Assembly: GCA_910588425.1 (NCBI GenBank)
Contig: CAJUPM010000003.1
Span: 62,001-126,000 of the forward strand
From: an uncultured Christensenellaceae bacterium
Lineage (GTDB): Bacteria > Bacillota > Clostridia > Christensenellales > Christensenellaceae
Length of the DNA stretch: 64,000 nt
Reading direction: 5' to 3'
The translations under genes and the position numbers were made by a program. Of this stretch, positions 50,920-59,660 are shown in pieces (position 1 is the stretch's first letter; each line of letters starts with the position of its first letter). The notes under the pieces were generated by a model. The model saw nothing but the letters and a program-made list of their open reading frames with translations. It was not told the DNA's origin and searched no databases.

Positions 50920-52155
50920 CTATTTTGGCATCCCCTCGAGCAGCGCCAGCACTTTTTCCAGCGTATCCGAAAGGGAGGCGTTGTTGCTCACAGCAAAATC
51001 GCAGACGGCCTGATAGAGCGGCCCGCGCACTTCCGCCAGTTTTCGCAGGGCGGCAGGGTCTTTGGAGAGCGGGCGGCCGTCCAGCGGAAGCTTTTCCAGA
51101 TCCCGGGTCAGCAGGAACACGGCGGCGTTTTGCCGCAGAGCCCTGCGGTTCTCTTCCAGGAGAATCGCTCCGCCGCCCACCGAGAGCACAATGCCCGGGC
51201 GCTTTGTCAGCTGGGCAATGGCCTGCTGCTCGCGCCTGCGGAAGCCCGGCTCGCCTTCTTCTGCGAAAATCTCCGGGATGCTCTTTCCGGCACTTTGCGC
51301 GATAATGTCGTCGCTGTCGATAAACTCCCGGCCCAGCTTTTCGGCAACCAGCCTGCCCACCGTGGTTTTGCCGCTGCCCGGCATCCCGACGAACACCACG
51401 CTTTTAAGCTGGCGCTCCAAACTGCTCAGAATCTGCTCGGTTTTCTCCGCAGAAATGCTCTTTTGCAGAAACACTTCGCAAGCCGCCTTTGCCTGGGCGA
51501 CGAGCATGGGTAGGCCGTTGGTATACGGAATGCCCAGCTCCTCGGCCTCCAGCAGCAGCGCGGTTTTGAGCGGGTTATAGATGGCGTCGGCCACGCCCTC
51601 CAGATGCGGGAACTGCTCCAGGCCAAGGGGCGCCTGGCCGTTCTGCGGGAACATGCCCACAGGCGTGGTATTGAGGATAATCTGGGCATCCGCATGGCGG
51701 GAGAGGTTCTGATAGTTGTCCTCACCCGAGCGGGAGATGGTGAAAATCTCCCGGGCGCCCAAATCTTCGGCCGCGGCATGGGCGGTTTTGGAGGTGCCCC
51801 CGCTGCCCAAAATGAGCACTTTTTTGCCGGAAAGGCAGATGCCCGCGCGCTTTATGGCATATTTCAGCCCGGCATAATCCGTATTGTCGCCAAAGAGCCT
51901 GCCGCCGCGGTTGACGATGGTATTGACGGCTCCGATGCGCCGGGCGGCAGGTGAGAGTTCATCCAGATAGGGGATGACGGCCTTTTTATATGGGATGGTG
52001 ACGTTCAGGCCGCGAAACTGCTTTTCCCGCAGAAAGCCGTCCAGCTTTTCGGGAGGCAGGGAGATGAGCTGGTAGTCGTAATCCGCCAGCTGTGCGTGTA
52101 TTTGGGGAGAAAAGCTGTGCGAGAGCTTTTCCCCTAAAAGCCCGTATTCCGCCAT
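50920..52155 (-). CDS. aroEK: shikimate dehydrogenase-shikimate kinase fusion
   Basis: A 411-residue bifunctional protein. Residues 1-255 form AroE: 'YGLLGEKLSHSFSPQIHAQL', 'GLNVTIPYKKAVIPYLDELS' with catalytic Lys, and the NADP motif 'VLILGSGGTSKTAHAAAEDL'. Residues about 260-411 form AroK: Walker A 'FVGMPGSGKTTVGRLVAEKL', 'DSDDIIAQ', and 'VLSVGGGAILLEENRRAL' in part. So steps four and five of the shikimate pathway are on one chain. The ATG at 52155 lies just after the pheA stop. The order AroE-AroK in one polypeptide is seen in some Clostridia. Confidence 0.94.
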   Translation of the reverse strand: MAEYGLLGEKLSHSFSPQIHAQLADYDYQLISLPPEKLDGFLREKQFRGLNVTIPYKKAVIPYLDELSPAARRIGAVNTIVNRGGRLFGDNTDYAGLKYAIKRAGICLSGKKVLILGSGGTSKTAHAAAEDLGAREIFTISRSGEDNYQNLSRHADAQIILNTTPVGMFPQNGQAPLGLEQFPHLEGVADAIYNPLKTALLLEAEELGIPYTNGLPMLVAQAKAACEVFLQKSISAEKTEQILSSLERQLKSVVFVGMPGSGKTTVGRLVAEKLGREFIDSDDIIAQSAGKSIPEIFAEEGEPGFRRREQQAIAQLTKRPGIVLSVGGGAILLEENRRALRQNAAVFLLTRDLEKLPLDGRPLSKDPAALRKLAEVRGPLYQAVCDFAVSNNASLSDTLEKVLALLEGMPK

Positions 52156-52156
52156 A

Positions 52157-53299
52157 TCAGAAGGTCTCCGCATAGCAGCCCAGGAAGGAGAACTGCTCCA
52201 GCGTTCCCTCCAGCTCGGCCAGCAGCTTTAAAAGGGCATCCGAATGCGCCGAGACGCTGGCATCGAAATAGAACATGAACTCGAAATCCTTGCCGGGGAT
52301 GGGGCGGCTCTCGATCTTGGTCAGGTTAAGCCCCAGGGTGGCAAACTTGGTGATGACGCTGTAAAGCGAGCCCGGGCGGTGCGGCAGGGTAAACATCAGG
52401 CTCATCTTGTCTGCGCCCGGGTAGATCTCCGGGGCGCGGGAGATGCAGATGAAGCGGGTGTAGTTGTTGTCGCTGTTTTGGATGTGATCCGAGAGGATTT
52501 GCAGGCCGTAAAGCTCTGCGCATTCCCGGGAGGAGATGGCGGCAATATCCGTGCGGTCGGAATCGGCGACCATCTTGGCCGCAACTGCGGTGTTCTCATA
52601 GACATTCGCCTTGATCTCCGGGTGCTCCCGCAGAAATTCGTTGCACTGGGCCAGCCCCTGCTCATGCGAATAGATCTCCCGGATATCCTCCAGCCGCGTG
52701 CCTTTTTTGACCAGCAGCGTGTGGTTGATGCGCAGTTTGACGCTGCGCACGATGGAGAAGCGGAACTTCTTCATCAGGTCGTAAACCTGGCTGACAGAGC
52801 CGGCCGAGCTGTTTTCAATGGGCAGGATGCCATAGCGGCACATGCCCTTATCCACCGCGTTAAACACCGCCTCGAAGGATTTGAAATACATGATGCTGGG
52901 CAGGGAGAAGAGCTTTTCGCAGGCCGCCTGGGAATACGCTCCTTCCACGCCCTGGCAGGCAACGATGGCCTGATCCGGCAGTTTGGCGGGCGTCTGCTCC
53001 AGCGCCTGGCGCACTTCCTTTTGCAGAGCGGAATCCTTGTGGATAAACTGGCTCTGATAGGAGCGGGAGACATCGAACAGCGTGCTAAACAGCACTTTGG
53101 TATACCCCGCAAGCTCGGGGCCTGCCGCCTCGGTCACGCGATTTAGAATATCCGTTTCCCGGCTCTTATCCAGCACGGTCAGGTTATGCTCCTTCTTATA
53201 CTGCGCCACGGCCAGCACCGTGTGCATCCGTTCGGCAAACAGGGAGACTAGCTGATCGTCGATCTCGTTGAGCTTTTCTCTTGCTTGGTTGATATCCAT
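52157..53299 (-). CDS. pheA: bifunctional chorismate mutase/prephenate dehydratase
   Basis: A 380-residue P-protein. The N-terminal AroQ-type chorismate mutase (about 1-85) shows 'INQAREKLNEIDDQLVSLFA' and 'YKKEHNLTVLDKSRETDIL'. The prephenate dehydratase domain (about 105-285) has 'GVEGAYSQAACEKLF' and 'PIENSSAGSVSQVYDLM'. The C-terminal ACT domain (about 298-375) has 'HRPGSLYSVITKFATLGLNL' and the Phe-binding 'ESRPIPGKDFEFMFYFD'. So phenylalanine feedback is expected. AAAGGA precedes the ATG. Confidence 0.95.
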   Translation of the reverse strand: MDINQAREKLNEIDDQLVSLFAERMHTVLAVAQYKKEHNLTVLDKSRETDILNRVTEAAGPELAGYTKVLFSTLFDVSRSYQSQFIHKDSALQKEVRQALEQTPAKLPDQAIVACQGVEGAYSQAACEKLFSLPSIMYFKSFEAVFNAVDKGMCRYGILPIENSSAGSVSQVYDLMKKFRFSIVRSVKLRINHTLLVKKGTRLEDIREIYSHEQGLAQCNEFLREHPEIKANVYENTAVAAKMVADSDRTDIAAISSRECAELYGLQILSDHIQNSDNNYTRFICISRAPEIYPGADKMSLMFTLPHRPGSLYSVITKFATLGLNLTKIESRPIPGKDFEFMFYFDASVSAHSDALLKLLAELEGTLEQFSFLGCYAETF

Positions 53300-53364
53300 A
53301 AAAACTTCCTTTCATCCAGGGATTAAAAATACTATCATATGGCCATTTGGCCTTATTTGCGAAA

Positions 53365-54444
53365 TTATGCGCCCAGCAGGGCATCCAGCAGCACGATGGC
53401 CGCCGCCGCCTCTACCACGGGAACCGCCCTTGGGACGATGCACGGGTCGTGCCGCCCGGTGATCTCCAGCTTCTCGGGTTTTTTCCGGGAAAGCGAGACA
53501 GAATCCTGCGCTCTGGCGATGGAGGGCGTGGGCTTGAAGGCCAGATGAAAGAGCAGGGGCATGCCCGTGCTGATGCCGCCCAAAATGCCGCCAGCGTGGT
53601 TGGTTTTGGTCAAAACCCGGCCCTCTTCCAGCAGGAAGGGGTCGTTATTCTGGCTGCCCCGCATCTCTGCCGCCGCGAACCCCGCGCCGAACTCTAAGCC
53701 CTTGACGGCCGGGATGCCGAACAGCGCCGCGGCCAGGCGGTTTTCCAGGCCGTCGAACATGGGATCGCCAATGCCGGCCGGAAAGCCGACGGCGGCGCAC
53801 TCGATGGTGCCGCCCACGCTGTCCAGATCCGCCTTGGCCTGGGCGATTTTTTCCTGCATGGCCGCGCCGGCGGCGTCGTCTATGACGGCAAAGGGTTTTG
53901 CTGAGACGGCCTGCAAATCCGCCGGGCAGACGCGCACTGGGTCAAATGGCGCATCGGCCACGCCCGCGACGGAGGCGATATGCGCGCCGACAAAGACGCC
54001 CCGCTGTTCCAGCATTTGCAGGCAGATGGCCCCGGCAAAGCAGAGCGGGGCAGTCAGCCGGCCGGAAAAGTGCCCGCCCCCGCGCACGTCCTGAAAGCCG
54101 CCATAGCGCAGGTTTGCGGTAAAATCCGCGTGGCCGGGCCGGGGAACATCCCGCAGTTTTTCGTAGTCTTTGGAGCGGGTATCGCCGTTCCCGATGAGCA
54201 TGGCCAGCGGCGCGCCGCAGGTTTTGCCCTCTGCCAGGCCGGAGAGGATGATGGGCTCATCCGCTTCCCTGCGCGCCGTGGCATAGGCCGCGCGGCCGGG
54301 GGCTCTGCGCGCCAGAAAGGCCCGCACTTTCTCCATATCCACGGCAAAGCCGGCGGGCAGGCCGTCGATGACGGCGCCGATAGCCTGGCTATGCGACTGC
54401 CCAAAGATGGAGACGGTGATATTTTTTCCGATTTGAGAAGACAT
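53365..54444 (-). CDS. aroC: chorismate synthase
   Basis: A 359-residue FMN-dependent enzyme that makes chorismate from EPSP. 'FGQSHSQAIGAVIDGLPAGF' near residue 14, 'RPGHADFTANLRYGGFQDVR' and 'GGGHFSGRLTAPLCFAGAI' are signatures; the C-terminal 'GILGGISTGMPLLFHLAFKP' and 'GRHDPCIVPRAVPVVEAAAA' complete it. The GHADFT segment replaces the common GHAD(Y/F) motif normally. GGAGGGAAG lies before the ATG. No separate flavin reductase is nearby; the dependence on outside FMNH2 is unknown. Confidence 0.95.
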   Translation of the reverse strand: MSSQIGKNITVSIFGQSHSQAIGAVIDGLPAGFAVDMEKVRAFLARRAPGRAAYATARREADEPIILSGLAEGKTCGAPLAMLIGNGDTRSKDYEKLRDVPRPGHADFTANLRYGGFQDVRGGGHFSGRLTAPLCFAGAICLQMLEQRGVFVGAHIASVAGVADAPFDPVRVCPADLQAVSAKPFAVIDDAAGAAMQEKIAQAKADLDSVGGTIECAAVGFPAGIGDPMFDGLENRLAAALFGIPAVKGLEFGAGFAAAEMRGSQNNDPFLLEEGRVLTKTNHAGGILGGISTGMPLLFHLAFKPTPSIARAQDSVSLSRKKPEKLEITGRHDPCIVPRAVPVVEAAAAIVLLDALLGA

Positions 54445-54471
54445 GGCGCTTCCCTCCGATTTTTCACTATA

Positions 54472-55728
54472 TTATAAGATAGCAATTTTTCCGCCCAGTT
54501 TCTCAAAATCCGCCCAGAACCCGGGATAGGATTTGGAGACGACCTGCGCATCTCTTATTATAACATCTTTTTCGCAGGCAAGGGAAGCGATTGCGGCAGA
54601 CATGGCGATGCGGTGATCGCCCCAGCTGGAAACCTCTCCGCCCTTAAGGCGCGGCTTGCCCCGGATGATCAGGCCGTCCGGCAGTTCCTCGATATCTGCG
54701 CCCAGGCGGCGGAGTGTGTCCGTAACCGAGCGCAGGCGGTCGCTCTCCTTGATGCGCAGCCGGGCGGCGTTTGTGATATGCGTTTTTCCGGATGCCGTCG
54801 CGGCCACTGCCGCCAGCACGGGGATGAGATCCGGGATATTGCCCGCGTCGATCTGGATGGCCGAGAGCGCCCCCGGGCGCACGGTAACATCCTGCCCGGC
54901 CCGGCAGACCTGCGCGCCCATCCGGGCCAGCAATGGCTCCACGGCGCGGTCTCCCTGAGCGGAATTTTGATCCAGATTGCGGCAGGTAATCTCGCCGGAG
55001 AGCGCTCCGGCGCACAGCCAGAATGCCGCGCTGGACCAATCCCCGCAGATTTCCAGCCGGCCGGGGGAGCGGTACCGCTGCCCCGGAGCGACGCGAAAAC
55101 CGCGCTCCGTCCGCTGGACGGCAACGCCGAAGCGGCGCATGGTCTGCACCGTCATCTCGACGTATCCCGCGGATTCCAGCGCCGTGCTCAGGGCGATTTC
55201 ACCGCCCTCGGGCAGCAGGGGAAAGCAGAGCAGCAGGCCGGTCAGAAACTGGGAGCTGACGTTGCCGGGCAGGGTAAACACCCCGCTTTGCAGCTGCCCG
55301 GAAAGCGCGATGGGCAGCAGGGCGCGGTCCAGCCGGCAGCCATGTGCCTCCAGCTCCTCCTTCAGCGGGGAAACCGGGCGCTCGGGCAGCCTGCCCTGGC
55401 CGGTGAAACTGGCCGCACAGCCCAGCGCCGCGGCGATGGGCAGCAGAAAGCGCAGAGTCGAGCCGCTTTCTGCGCAGTCCAGCAGGGCGGATTGGGCGGC
55501 GCGTCCGATGGGGCGGACGCGGATGCTGTTTTCCGAGACGTCAAAAGCCGCTCCCAGGCTTTGCAGGCAGCGGATGGTCGTCTCGATATCGACAGAGCTT
55601 CCGTTGAGGGCAAGCTCGGTGGGCGCATCCGAAAGCGCCGCGCAGATGAGGGCGCGGTGCGCATCGGATTTGGAGGAGATGGCAGAAATCCTGCCCGAAA
55701 GACGCGAAGGAGAGATGCGAATATCCAT
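54472..55728 (-). CDS. aroA: 3-phosphoshikimate 1-carboxyvinyltransferase (EPSP synthase)
   Basis: A 418-residue enzyme joining shikimate 3-phosphate and PEP. Substrate residues are in 'RISAISSKSDAHRALICAAL' near residue 12-31 (the SKSxxxR motif), 'GSGSTLRFLLPIAAALG'-like sequence reads 'ESGSTLRFLLPIAAALGCAA', and 'RIKESDRLRSVTDTLRRLGA' and 'SWGDHRIAMSAAIASLACEK' follow. The ATG at 55728 shares a base with the aroB stop (TAATG), which suggests coupled translation. The residue after LFLG that sets the class I/II response is not resolved here. Confidence 0.95.
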   Translation of the reverse strand: MDIRISPSRLSGRISAISSKSDAHRALICAALSDAPTELALNGSSVDIETTIRCLQSLGAAFDVSENSIRVRPIGRAAQSALLDCAESGSTLRFLLPIAAALGCAASFTGQGRLPERPVSPLKEELEAHGCRLDRALLPIALSGQLQSGVFTLPGNVSSQFLTGLLLCFPLLPEGGEIALSTALESAGYVEMTVQTMRRFGVAVQRTERGFRVAPGQRYRSPGRLEICGDWSSAAFWLCAGALSGEITCRNLDQNSAQGDRAVEPLLARMGAQVCRAGQDVTVRPGALSAIQIDAGNIPDLIPVLAAVAATASGKTHITNAARLRIKESDRLRSVTDTLRRLGADIEELPDGLIIRGKPRLKGGEVSSWGDHRIAMSAAIASLACEKDVIIRDAQVVSKSYPGFWADFEKLGGKIAIL

Positions 55729-56786
55729 TATGCCTCCACTCCCAGGCGGATGATCTCGCCCAGCGTTTGCATGGAGACTTTTTCCAGGCGGCATTTGCCG
55801 ATCTGCTCCGGGAGCACCAGCGTGATGCTGGCGCCGCCCCGTTTCTTATCTTTGCCCGATGCGGCATAAAGCGCTCCGGCATCATAAGGGCAATGCGTTT
55901 CCAGGCCAAAGGCGGCTGCGGCCCGGGCGATCTCCTGCGAACAGTCCGCCTCTAACAGCCCGGCGCGGTGCGCCCCCCGGGCCATGAGCACCATGCCGAT
56001 GGCCACGGCGTGGCCGTGCGAGATGGTGAAATTGCTGCAAGCCTCGATGGCGTGGCCGATGGTGTGGCCGAGATTGAGGAACTGGCGCGCGCCGGTATCC
56101 CGCTCATCCTGGGCGACGTAATCGCGCTTGATGCACACGCACTTTTCGATGATCTCCTCCCGGTCTGCGCCGATTTTATTCCGGCAAATCTGCTCGAACA
56201 GCGCTGTGGAATCTAAGACGCCGTATTTGATGGCTTCGGCGGCGCCGTCTGCAAAAATTTCAGGGGAAAGCGTTTCCAGCGCATCCGTATCGCAGAGCAC
56301 CAGGCTGGGCTGATGGAAGGCGCCCGCGAGGTTCTTGCCCGCGGAGAGATCCACCGCCGTCTTGCCGCCCACGGAAGAATCGATGGCGGCTAGCAGGGTG
56401 GTGGGAATCTGCACATAGGGGATGCCGCGCATGTAGGTCGCCGCGGCAAACCCGGCCATATCGCCGGTTACGCCGCCGCCCAGAGCGACGATGAGAGATT
56501 TGCGGTCCATCCCATGCTCAGCCAGAAACTCCAGAATTTTGGCATAGGTCGATACATTCTTGCTGGCCTCGCCTGCGGGAAAGACGTATTTGCAGGGCGC
56601 AAAGCCCGCCTGCTCAAGTGAAGAGAGCAGGGCATCCGCATACAGCGCGTCCACCGTGCTGTCTGTGATGACGGCGATGCGGCTGGGCGAGGATATCTGG
56701 GCGATGCGCGCGCCCGCCTCCCGGATGAGCCCGGAACCGATGAAAATTTCATAGCCTTCCCGAATGGGAACATGCACGTTTCTCAT
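55728..56786 (-). CDS. aroB: 3-dehydroquinate synthase
   Basis: A 352-residue NAD- and Zn-dependent cyclase, second step of the shikimate pathway. 'LIVALGGGVTGDMAGFAAAT' near 98-117, 'TTLLAAIDSSVGGKTAVDLS' and 'GKNLAGAFHQPSLVLCDTDA' carry the NAD and substrate sites, and the Zn His residues are in 'LNLGHTIGHAIEACSNFTIS' and 'HGHAVAIGMVLMARGAHRAG'. The ATG overlaps the tyrA stop by four bases (ATGA). Length is normal. Confidence 0.95.
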   Translation of the reverse strand: MRNVHVPIREGYEIFIGSGLIREAGARIAQISSPSRIAVITDSTVDALYADALLSSLEQAGFAPCKYVFPAGEASKNVSTYAKILEFLAEHGMDRKSLIVALGGGVTGDMAGFAAATYMRGIPYVQIPTTLLAAIDSSVGGKTAVDLSAGKNLAGAFHQPSLVLCDTDALETLSPEIFADGAAEAIKYGVLDSTALFEQICRNKIGADREEIIEKCVCIKRDYVAQDERDTGARQFLNLGHTIGHAIEACSNFTISHGHAVAIGMVLMARGAHRAGLLEADCSQEIARAAAAFGLETHCPYDAGALYAASGKDKKRGGASITLVLPEQIGKCRLEKVSMQTLGEIIRLGVEA

Positions 56787-57619
56787 AAGCGATCCACCTT
56801 CTCCTTGAGCTCTCTGCCTTCCTTTAAAAGCTGGCGAAGCGTATCGGCGTCCTGCGCCTTGAGCGCCGCGCTGTATTCTTTTAACCGATCTGCGATGCAG
56901 TCTATCTCTTCGGCCAGGTTTTCCCTGTTTTCCAAAAACAGCTCGGTCCACATGGTCTCGTTCAGATAGGCGACCCGGGTGAGATCCCGGAAACTGCCGG
57001 CGGAAAAGCCCTTGAAATTGATGGCCGTCGGGCTTTTGACATACGCATTCGAGACGACGTGCGCCAGCTGGGAAGTGAACGCGATGCGCTTATCGTGGAT
57101 GAGCGGAGTCGTGATGATGACACTGCCAAAGCCGATTTGCAGGAAAAACTCCTTGGCGAACTCGACGCAGGCCAAATCGTGATCCGGGTAGGGCGTTAAG
57201 ATCATGGAAGCGCCGGAAAACAGCGAGGCCAGGGAATATTCAAAGCCGGAATGCTCGGTACCCGCCATGGGATGCCCGCCGATGAACGTGAACCCATGCT
57301 CCGCGGCGATGCTTCTAAGGGGCGTGCAGACCACTTCCTTGACGCCGCAGCAGTCGATGACCAGCGCGCCTTTTTTGATTTTTTCCGCGTGCGAGCGGAT
57401 ATACTCTACCGTCGCCTGGGGATAGAGCGCCAAAATGAGCATATCGCAGAAGGGAAGATCTTCCTCCCGCAGCTCTTCGGAGATGACTTTGGTCATCTTT
57501 GCTTTGAGGACGACGCTGGAATCGAGATCCGCGCCCAAAACTGTGTGATCTGTGTGCTCGGTAATTGCCTTTGCCATGGAGCCGCCGATCAGCCCAAGGC
57601 CAATGATGCCGATTTTCAT
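56783..57619 (-). CDS. tyrA: prephenate dehydrogenase
   Basis: A 278-residue NAD(P)-dependent dehydrogenase that makes 4-hydroxyphenylpyruvate for tyrosine. N-terminal Rossmann motif 'KIGIIGLGLIGGSMAKAIT', then 'VIDCCGVKEVVCTPL' and 'FIGGHPMAGTEHSGFEYSLA', which holds the catalytic His. A helical C-terminal domain follows. No ACT domain is attached, so tyrosine feedback on this enzyme, if any, would be at the active site. The ATG at 57619 lies five bases after the aroF stop, with GGGAGG ahead. Confidence 0.93.
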   Translation of the reverse strand: MKIGIIGLGLIGGSMAKAITEHTDHTVLGADLDSSVVLKAKMTKVISEELREEDLPFCDMLILALYPQATVEYIRSHAEKIKKGALVIDCCGVKEVVCTPLRSIAAEHGFTFIGGHPMAGTEHSGFEYSLASLFSGASMILTPYPDHDLACVEFAKEFFLQIGFGSVIITTPLIHDKRIAFTSQLAHVVSNAYVKSPTAINFKGFSAGSFRDLTRVAYLNETMWTELFLENRENLAEEIDCIADRLKEYSAALKAQDADTLRQLLKEGRELKEKVDRL

Positions 57620-57623
57620 GCCG

Positions 57624-58640
57624 CTACCTCCCAAGCTCTTTGCCTACAACGGGCAGAATCTGCTTTACCTTGCCCGCGACATGCTCAAACATCTGGGGCG
57701 AGAGGGACTGAGGGCCGTCGCAGAGCGCCCGGGCAGGATCGTTATGCACCTCGATCATCAGCCCGTCTGCGCCGGCGGCGGCGGCAGAAAGCGCCAGCGG
57801 CTCAACCAGATAGGAATGCCCGGAGGCGTGGGAAGGATCTACCACCACGGGCAGATGCGATTTCATCTTGATGAGCGGAACCGCCGAAATATCCAGCGTG
57901 TTGCGGGTGTATGTCTCAAACGTGCGGATGCCCCGCTCGCAGAGGATGATGCGCTCGTTGCCCCCGGCCATGATATATTCGGCGCTCATGAGCAGCTCCT
58001 CCAGGGTGTTGGCCAGGCCACGCTTTAAAAGGATGACTTTGTCGCTGTGCCCCAGCTCCTTGAGCAGATCGAAGTTCTGCATGTTGCGCGCGCCCACCTG
58101 GACGACGTCGATATCCGCGAACAGCGGCAGCTGGGAGATGTTCATAATCTCGGTTACGATGGGCATGCCCGTGGCCTGTTTGGCCTCGAGAAGCAGGCGG
58201 ATGCCCTCGGCGCCCATGCCCTGGAAGGCATAGGGGGAGGTGCGCGGCTTGAAAGCGCCGCCCCGCAGCAGCCGTGCGCCGGATTTTTGCACCGCTTTGG
58301 CGACCTCGATGATCTGCTCCTCGCTCTCCACCGAGCAGGGCCCGGCGATGAACTGGAAATTGCCCCCGCCGATTTTCGCGCCGCCGATTTCGAGGACGGT
58401 ATCATCCGGGTGGAAATCCCGGTTGACGTTCTTATACGGCTCCCGGATGCGCTTAACGTCCTGGACGATCTCCAGGCTCTTGATGAGATCTAGGTCGACT
58501 TTGGAAGTATCGCCCACAAGGCCGAGGATGGTCTGGTATTCGCCCTGGCTCATATGCGTATCCAGCCCAAGGCTGTGCAGCCAGGTGATGAGGTTTTGCT
58601 TTTGCTGCTCATCTGGGTTGCTTTTGAGGATGATAATCAT
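57624..58640 (-). CDS. aroF: 3-deoxy-7-phosphoheptulonate synthase (DAHP synthase, AroA-beta type)
   Basis: A 338-residue type I-beta DAHP synthase joining PEP and erythrose 4-phosphate. Residues 1-70 form the ferredoxin-like N-terminal domain seen in Thermotoga-type enzymes, known to bind Tyr/Phe in relatives. The barrel shows 'QFIAGPCSVESEEQIIEVAK', 'RGGAFKPRTSPYAFQGMG', 'VQVGARNMQNFDLLKELG' and 'VVVDPSHASGHSYLVEPLAL'. The ATG at 58640 gives a normal length; the frame is open further up through the attenuator. First gene of the aromatic operon and the target of the Tyr/Phe attenuator. Confidence 0.95.
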   Translation of the reverse strand: MIIILKSNPDEQQKQNLITWLHSLGLDTHMSQGEYQTILGLVGDTSKVDLDLIKSLEIVQDVKRIREPYKNVNRDFHPDDTVLEIGGAKIGGGNFQFIAGPCSVESEEQIIEVAKAVQKSGARLLRGGAFKPRTSPYAFQGMGAEGIRLLLEAKQATGMPIVTEIMNISQLPLFADIDVVQVGARNMQNFDLLKELGHSDKVILLKRGLANTLEELLMSAEYIMAGGNERIILCERGIRTFETYTRNTLDISAVPLIKMKSHLPVVVDPSHASGHSYLVEPLALSAAAAGADGLMIEVHNDPARALCDGPQSLSPQMFEHVAGKVKQILPVVGKELGR

Positions 58641-58679
58641 GGCTTTCCTGCTCCTTGAAATAAAAAATGATAAACTCCT

Positions 58680-58722
58680 TGGAAAAATAAAAAATGCAGC
58701 GGCTTTTCGCACACTGCATTTG
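58680..58722 (-). terminator. attenuator terminator of the aromatic operon
   Basis: On the minus strand AAATGCAG (58714-58721) pairs with CTGCATTT (58692-58699) and is followed by TTTTATTTTT. It lies between the leader peptide stop and aroF. Confidence 0.85.
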
Positions 58723-58744
58723 CTTTCCGATGATTCGGCAGCAC

Positions 58745-58846
58745 TTAGAAACTTGAGGCCCTGGCAGTGGCACGCGAAAAGACTTTATCCATAAAGTAGA
58801 TAAAGTAAGAGTAATAATATGCGGCTGCCTTTGCGAAGTGTTTCAT
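58745..58846 (-). CDS. Tyr/Phe-rich leader peptide of the aromatic operon
   Basis: A 33-residue ORF with AGAGG upstream. Residues 10-18 read 'YYYSYFIYF': five Tyr and two Phe among nine codons, plus other Phe at 4, 23 and 33. Stalling of the ribosome on uncharged tRNA-Tyr or tRNA-Phe would expose codons 25-28, whose RNA (58764-58774) pairs in ten positions with one bulge to 58708-58717, the 5' arm of the terminator stem. This would let RNA polymerase read into aroF. It has the logic of pheA and trp attenuators of enterobacteria. Confidence 0.85.
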   Translation of the reverse strand: MKHFAKAAAYYYSYFIYFMDKVFSRATARASSF

Positions 58847-58874
58847 ATTGAGCTACCTCTTTTTTACTAACTCT

Positions 58875-58903
58875 ATCATACCCCGCAAAAAATGCGATGT
58901 CAA
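58875..58903 (-). promoter_or_regulatory. promoter of the aromatic operon
   Basis: On the minus strand TTGACA (58898-58903) and TATGAT (58875-58880), 17-base spacer. Confidence 0.9.
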
Positions 58904-58916
58904 GCGTTTCTTTTCT

Positions 58917-58946
58917 TTGACAACGCCAGAAGCGGCATGGTATCAT
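58917..58946 (+). promoter_or_regulatory. promoter of the HAD-VanX-TfoX_C unit
   Basis: TTGACA at 58917-58922 and TATCAT at 58941-58946 with an 18-base spacer, back to back with the aromatic promoter. Confidence 0.75.
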
Positions 58947-58985
58947 TTTGCTGGAAGTTTTGACTTTTAGAGAAGGAGAGAGCGC

Positions 58986-59660
58986 GTGAGACTAAAGGCA
59001 GCAATTTTTGATTTGGATGGGACGCTTCTGGATTCCATGTACTACTGGCGGCATATGTTCGAGATTTTTCTGGAAGGCTACGGCAAAAAGCCAAAGCCGG
59101 ATCTGAAGGATAAGCTAAAGCCGCTGAGCCTTCAGGAATCGGCAGATGTATTCCGGCTGGAATACGGCGTCCCCGGGAGCACGGACGAAGTGGCGGAGGG
59201 CATCAACAAAGTTCTGGAAGAGCGCTATTTCCATACGATTGAGGCCAAGCCGCATGTGCGGGAATTTCTGGAGCTGCTCCAAAAAAACGGCGTGAAAATC
59301 TGCGCGGCCACGGCGACGGATCGCTATCTCGTCGAGGCGGCCCTCAAGCGAACCGGGCTTTACGATTATTTCTCCCAGATCTACACCTGCACAGAGGTGG
59401 GACGGGGCAAGGAGTTCCCGGATATCTACCTCAAAGCCATGGAATTTATGGGCGAGCGGCAGGAGGATACCGTCGTCTTTGAAGACGCGTATTACGCCAT
59501 CAAAACGGCAAAAGCCGCGGGCTTCTATGTCGTCGCCATGGAGGATGAGACGGCGAAGGAAGATGAGGCGGGCATTATGCAGGCCGCCGATGAATACCAT
59601 CGGGATTTTTCCAGCGTGGAAATAGAAGTGGAAGGGGGATGCGCGCGCATTGGAGCATAG
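58986..59660 (+). CDS. HAD-family hydrolase (phosphatase, beta-PGM-like; GTG start)
   Basis: A 224-residue haloacid-dehalogenase phosphatase. Motif I is 'AAIFDLDGTLLDSMYYWRHM' with nucleophile Asp9 and Asp11, motif II 'KICAATATDRYLVEAAL', and motif IV 'TVVFEDAYYAIKTAKAAGF'. A helical cap at about 18-85 puts it with subclass IA (phosphoglucomutase/phosphoglycolate-type). GTG start seven bases after AAGGAG. It overlaps the VanX-like gene by 11 bases. The substrate is a phosphorylated metabolite, not further defined; it could fill the missing histidinol phosphatase role only by speculation. Confidence 0.88.
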   Translation: MRLKAAIFDLDGTLLDSMYYWRHMFEIFLEGYGKKPKPDLKDKLKPLSLQESADVFRLEYGVPGSTDEVAEGINKVLEERYFHTIEAKPHVREFLELLQKNGVKICAATATDRYLVEAALKRTGLYDYFSQIYTCTEVGRGKEFPDIYLKAMEFMGERQEDTVVFEDAYYAIKTAKAAGFYVVAMEDETAKEDEAGIMQAADEYHRDFSSVEIEVEGGCARIGA

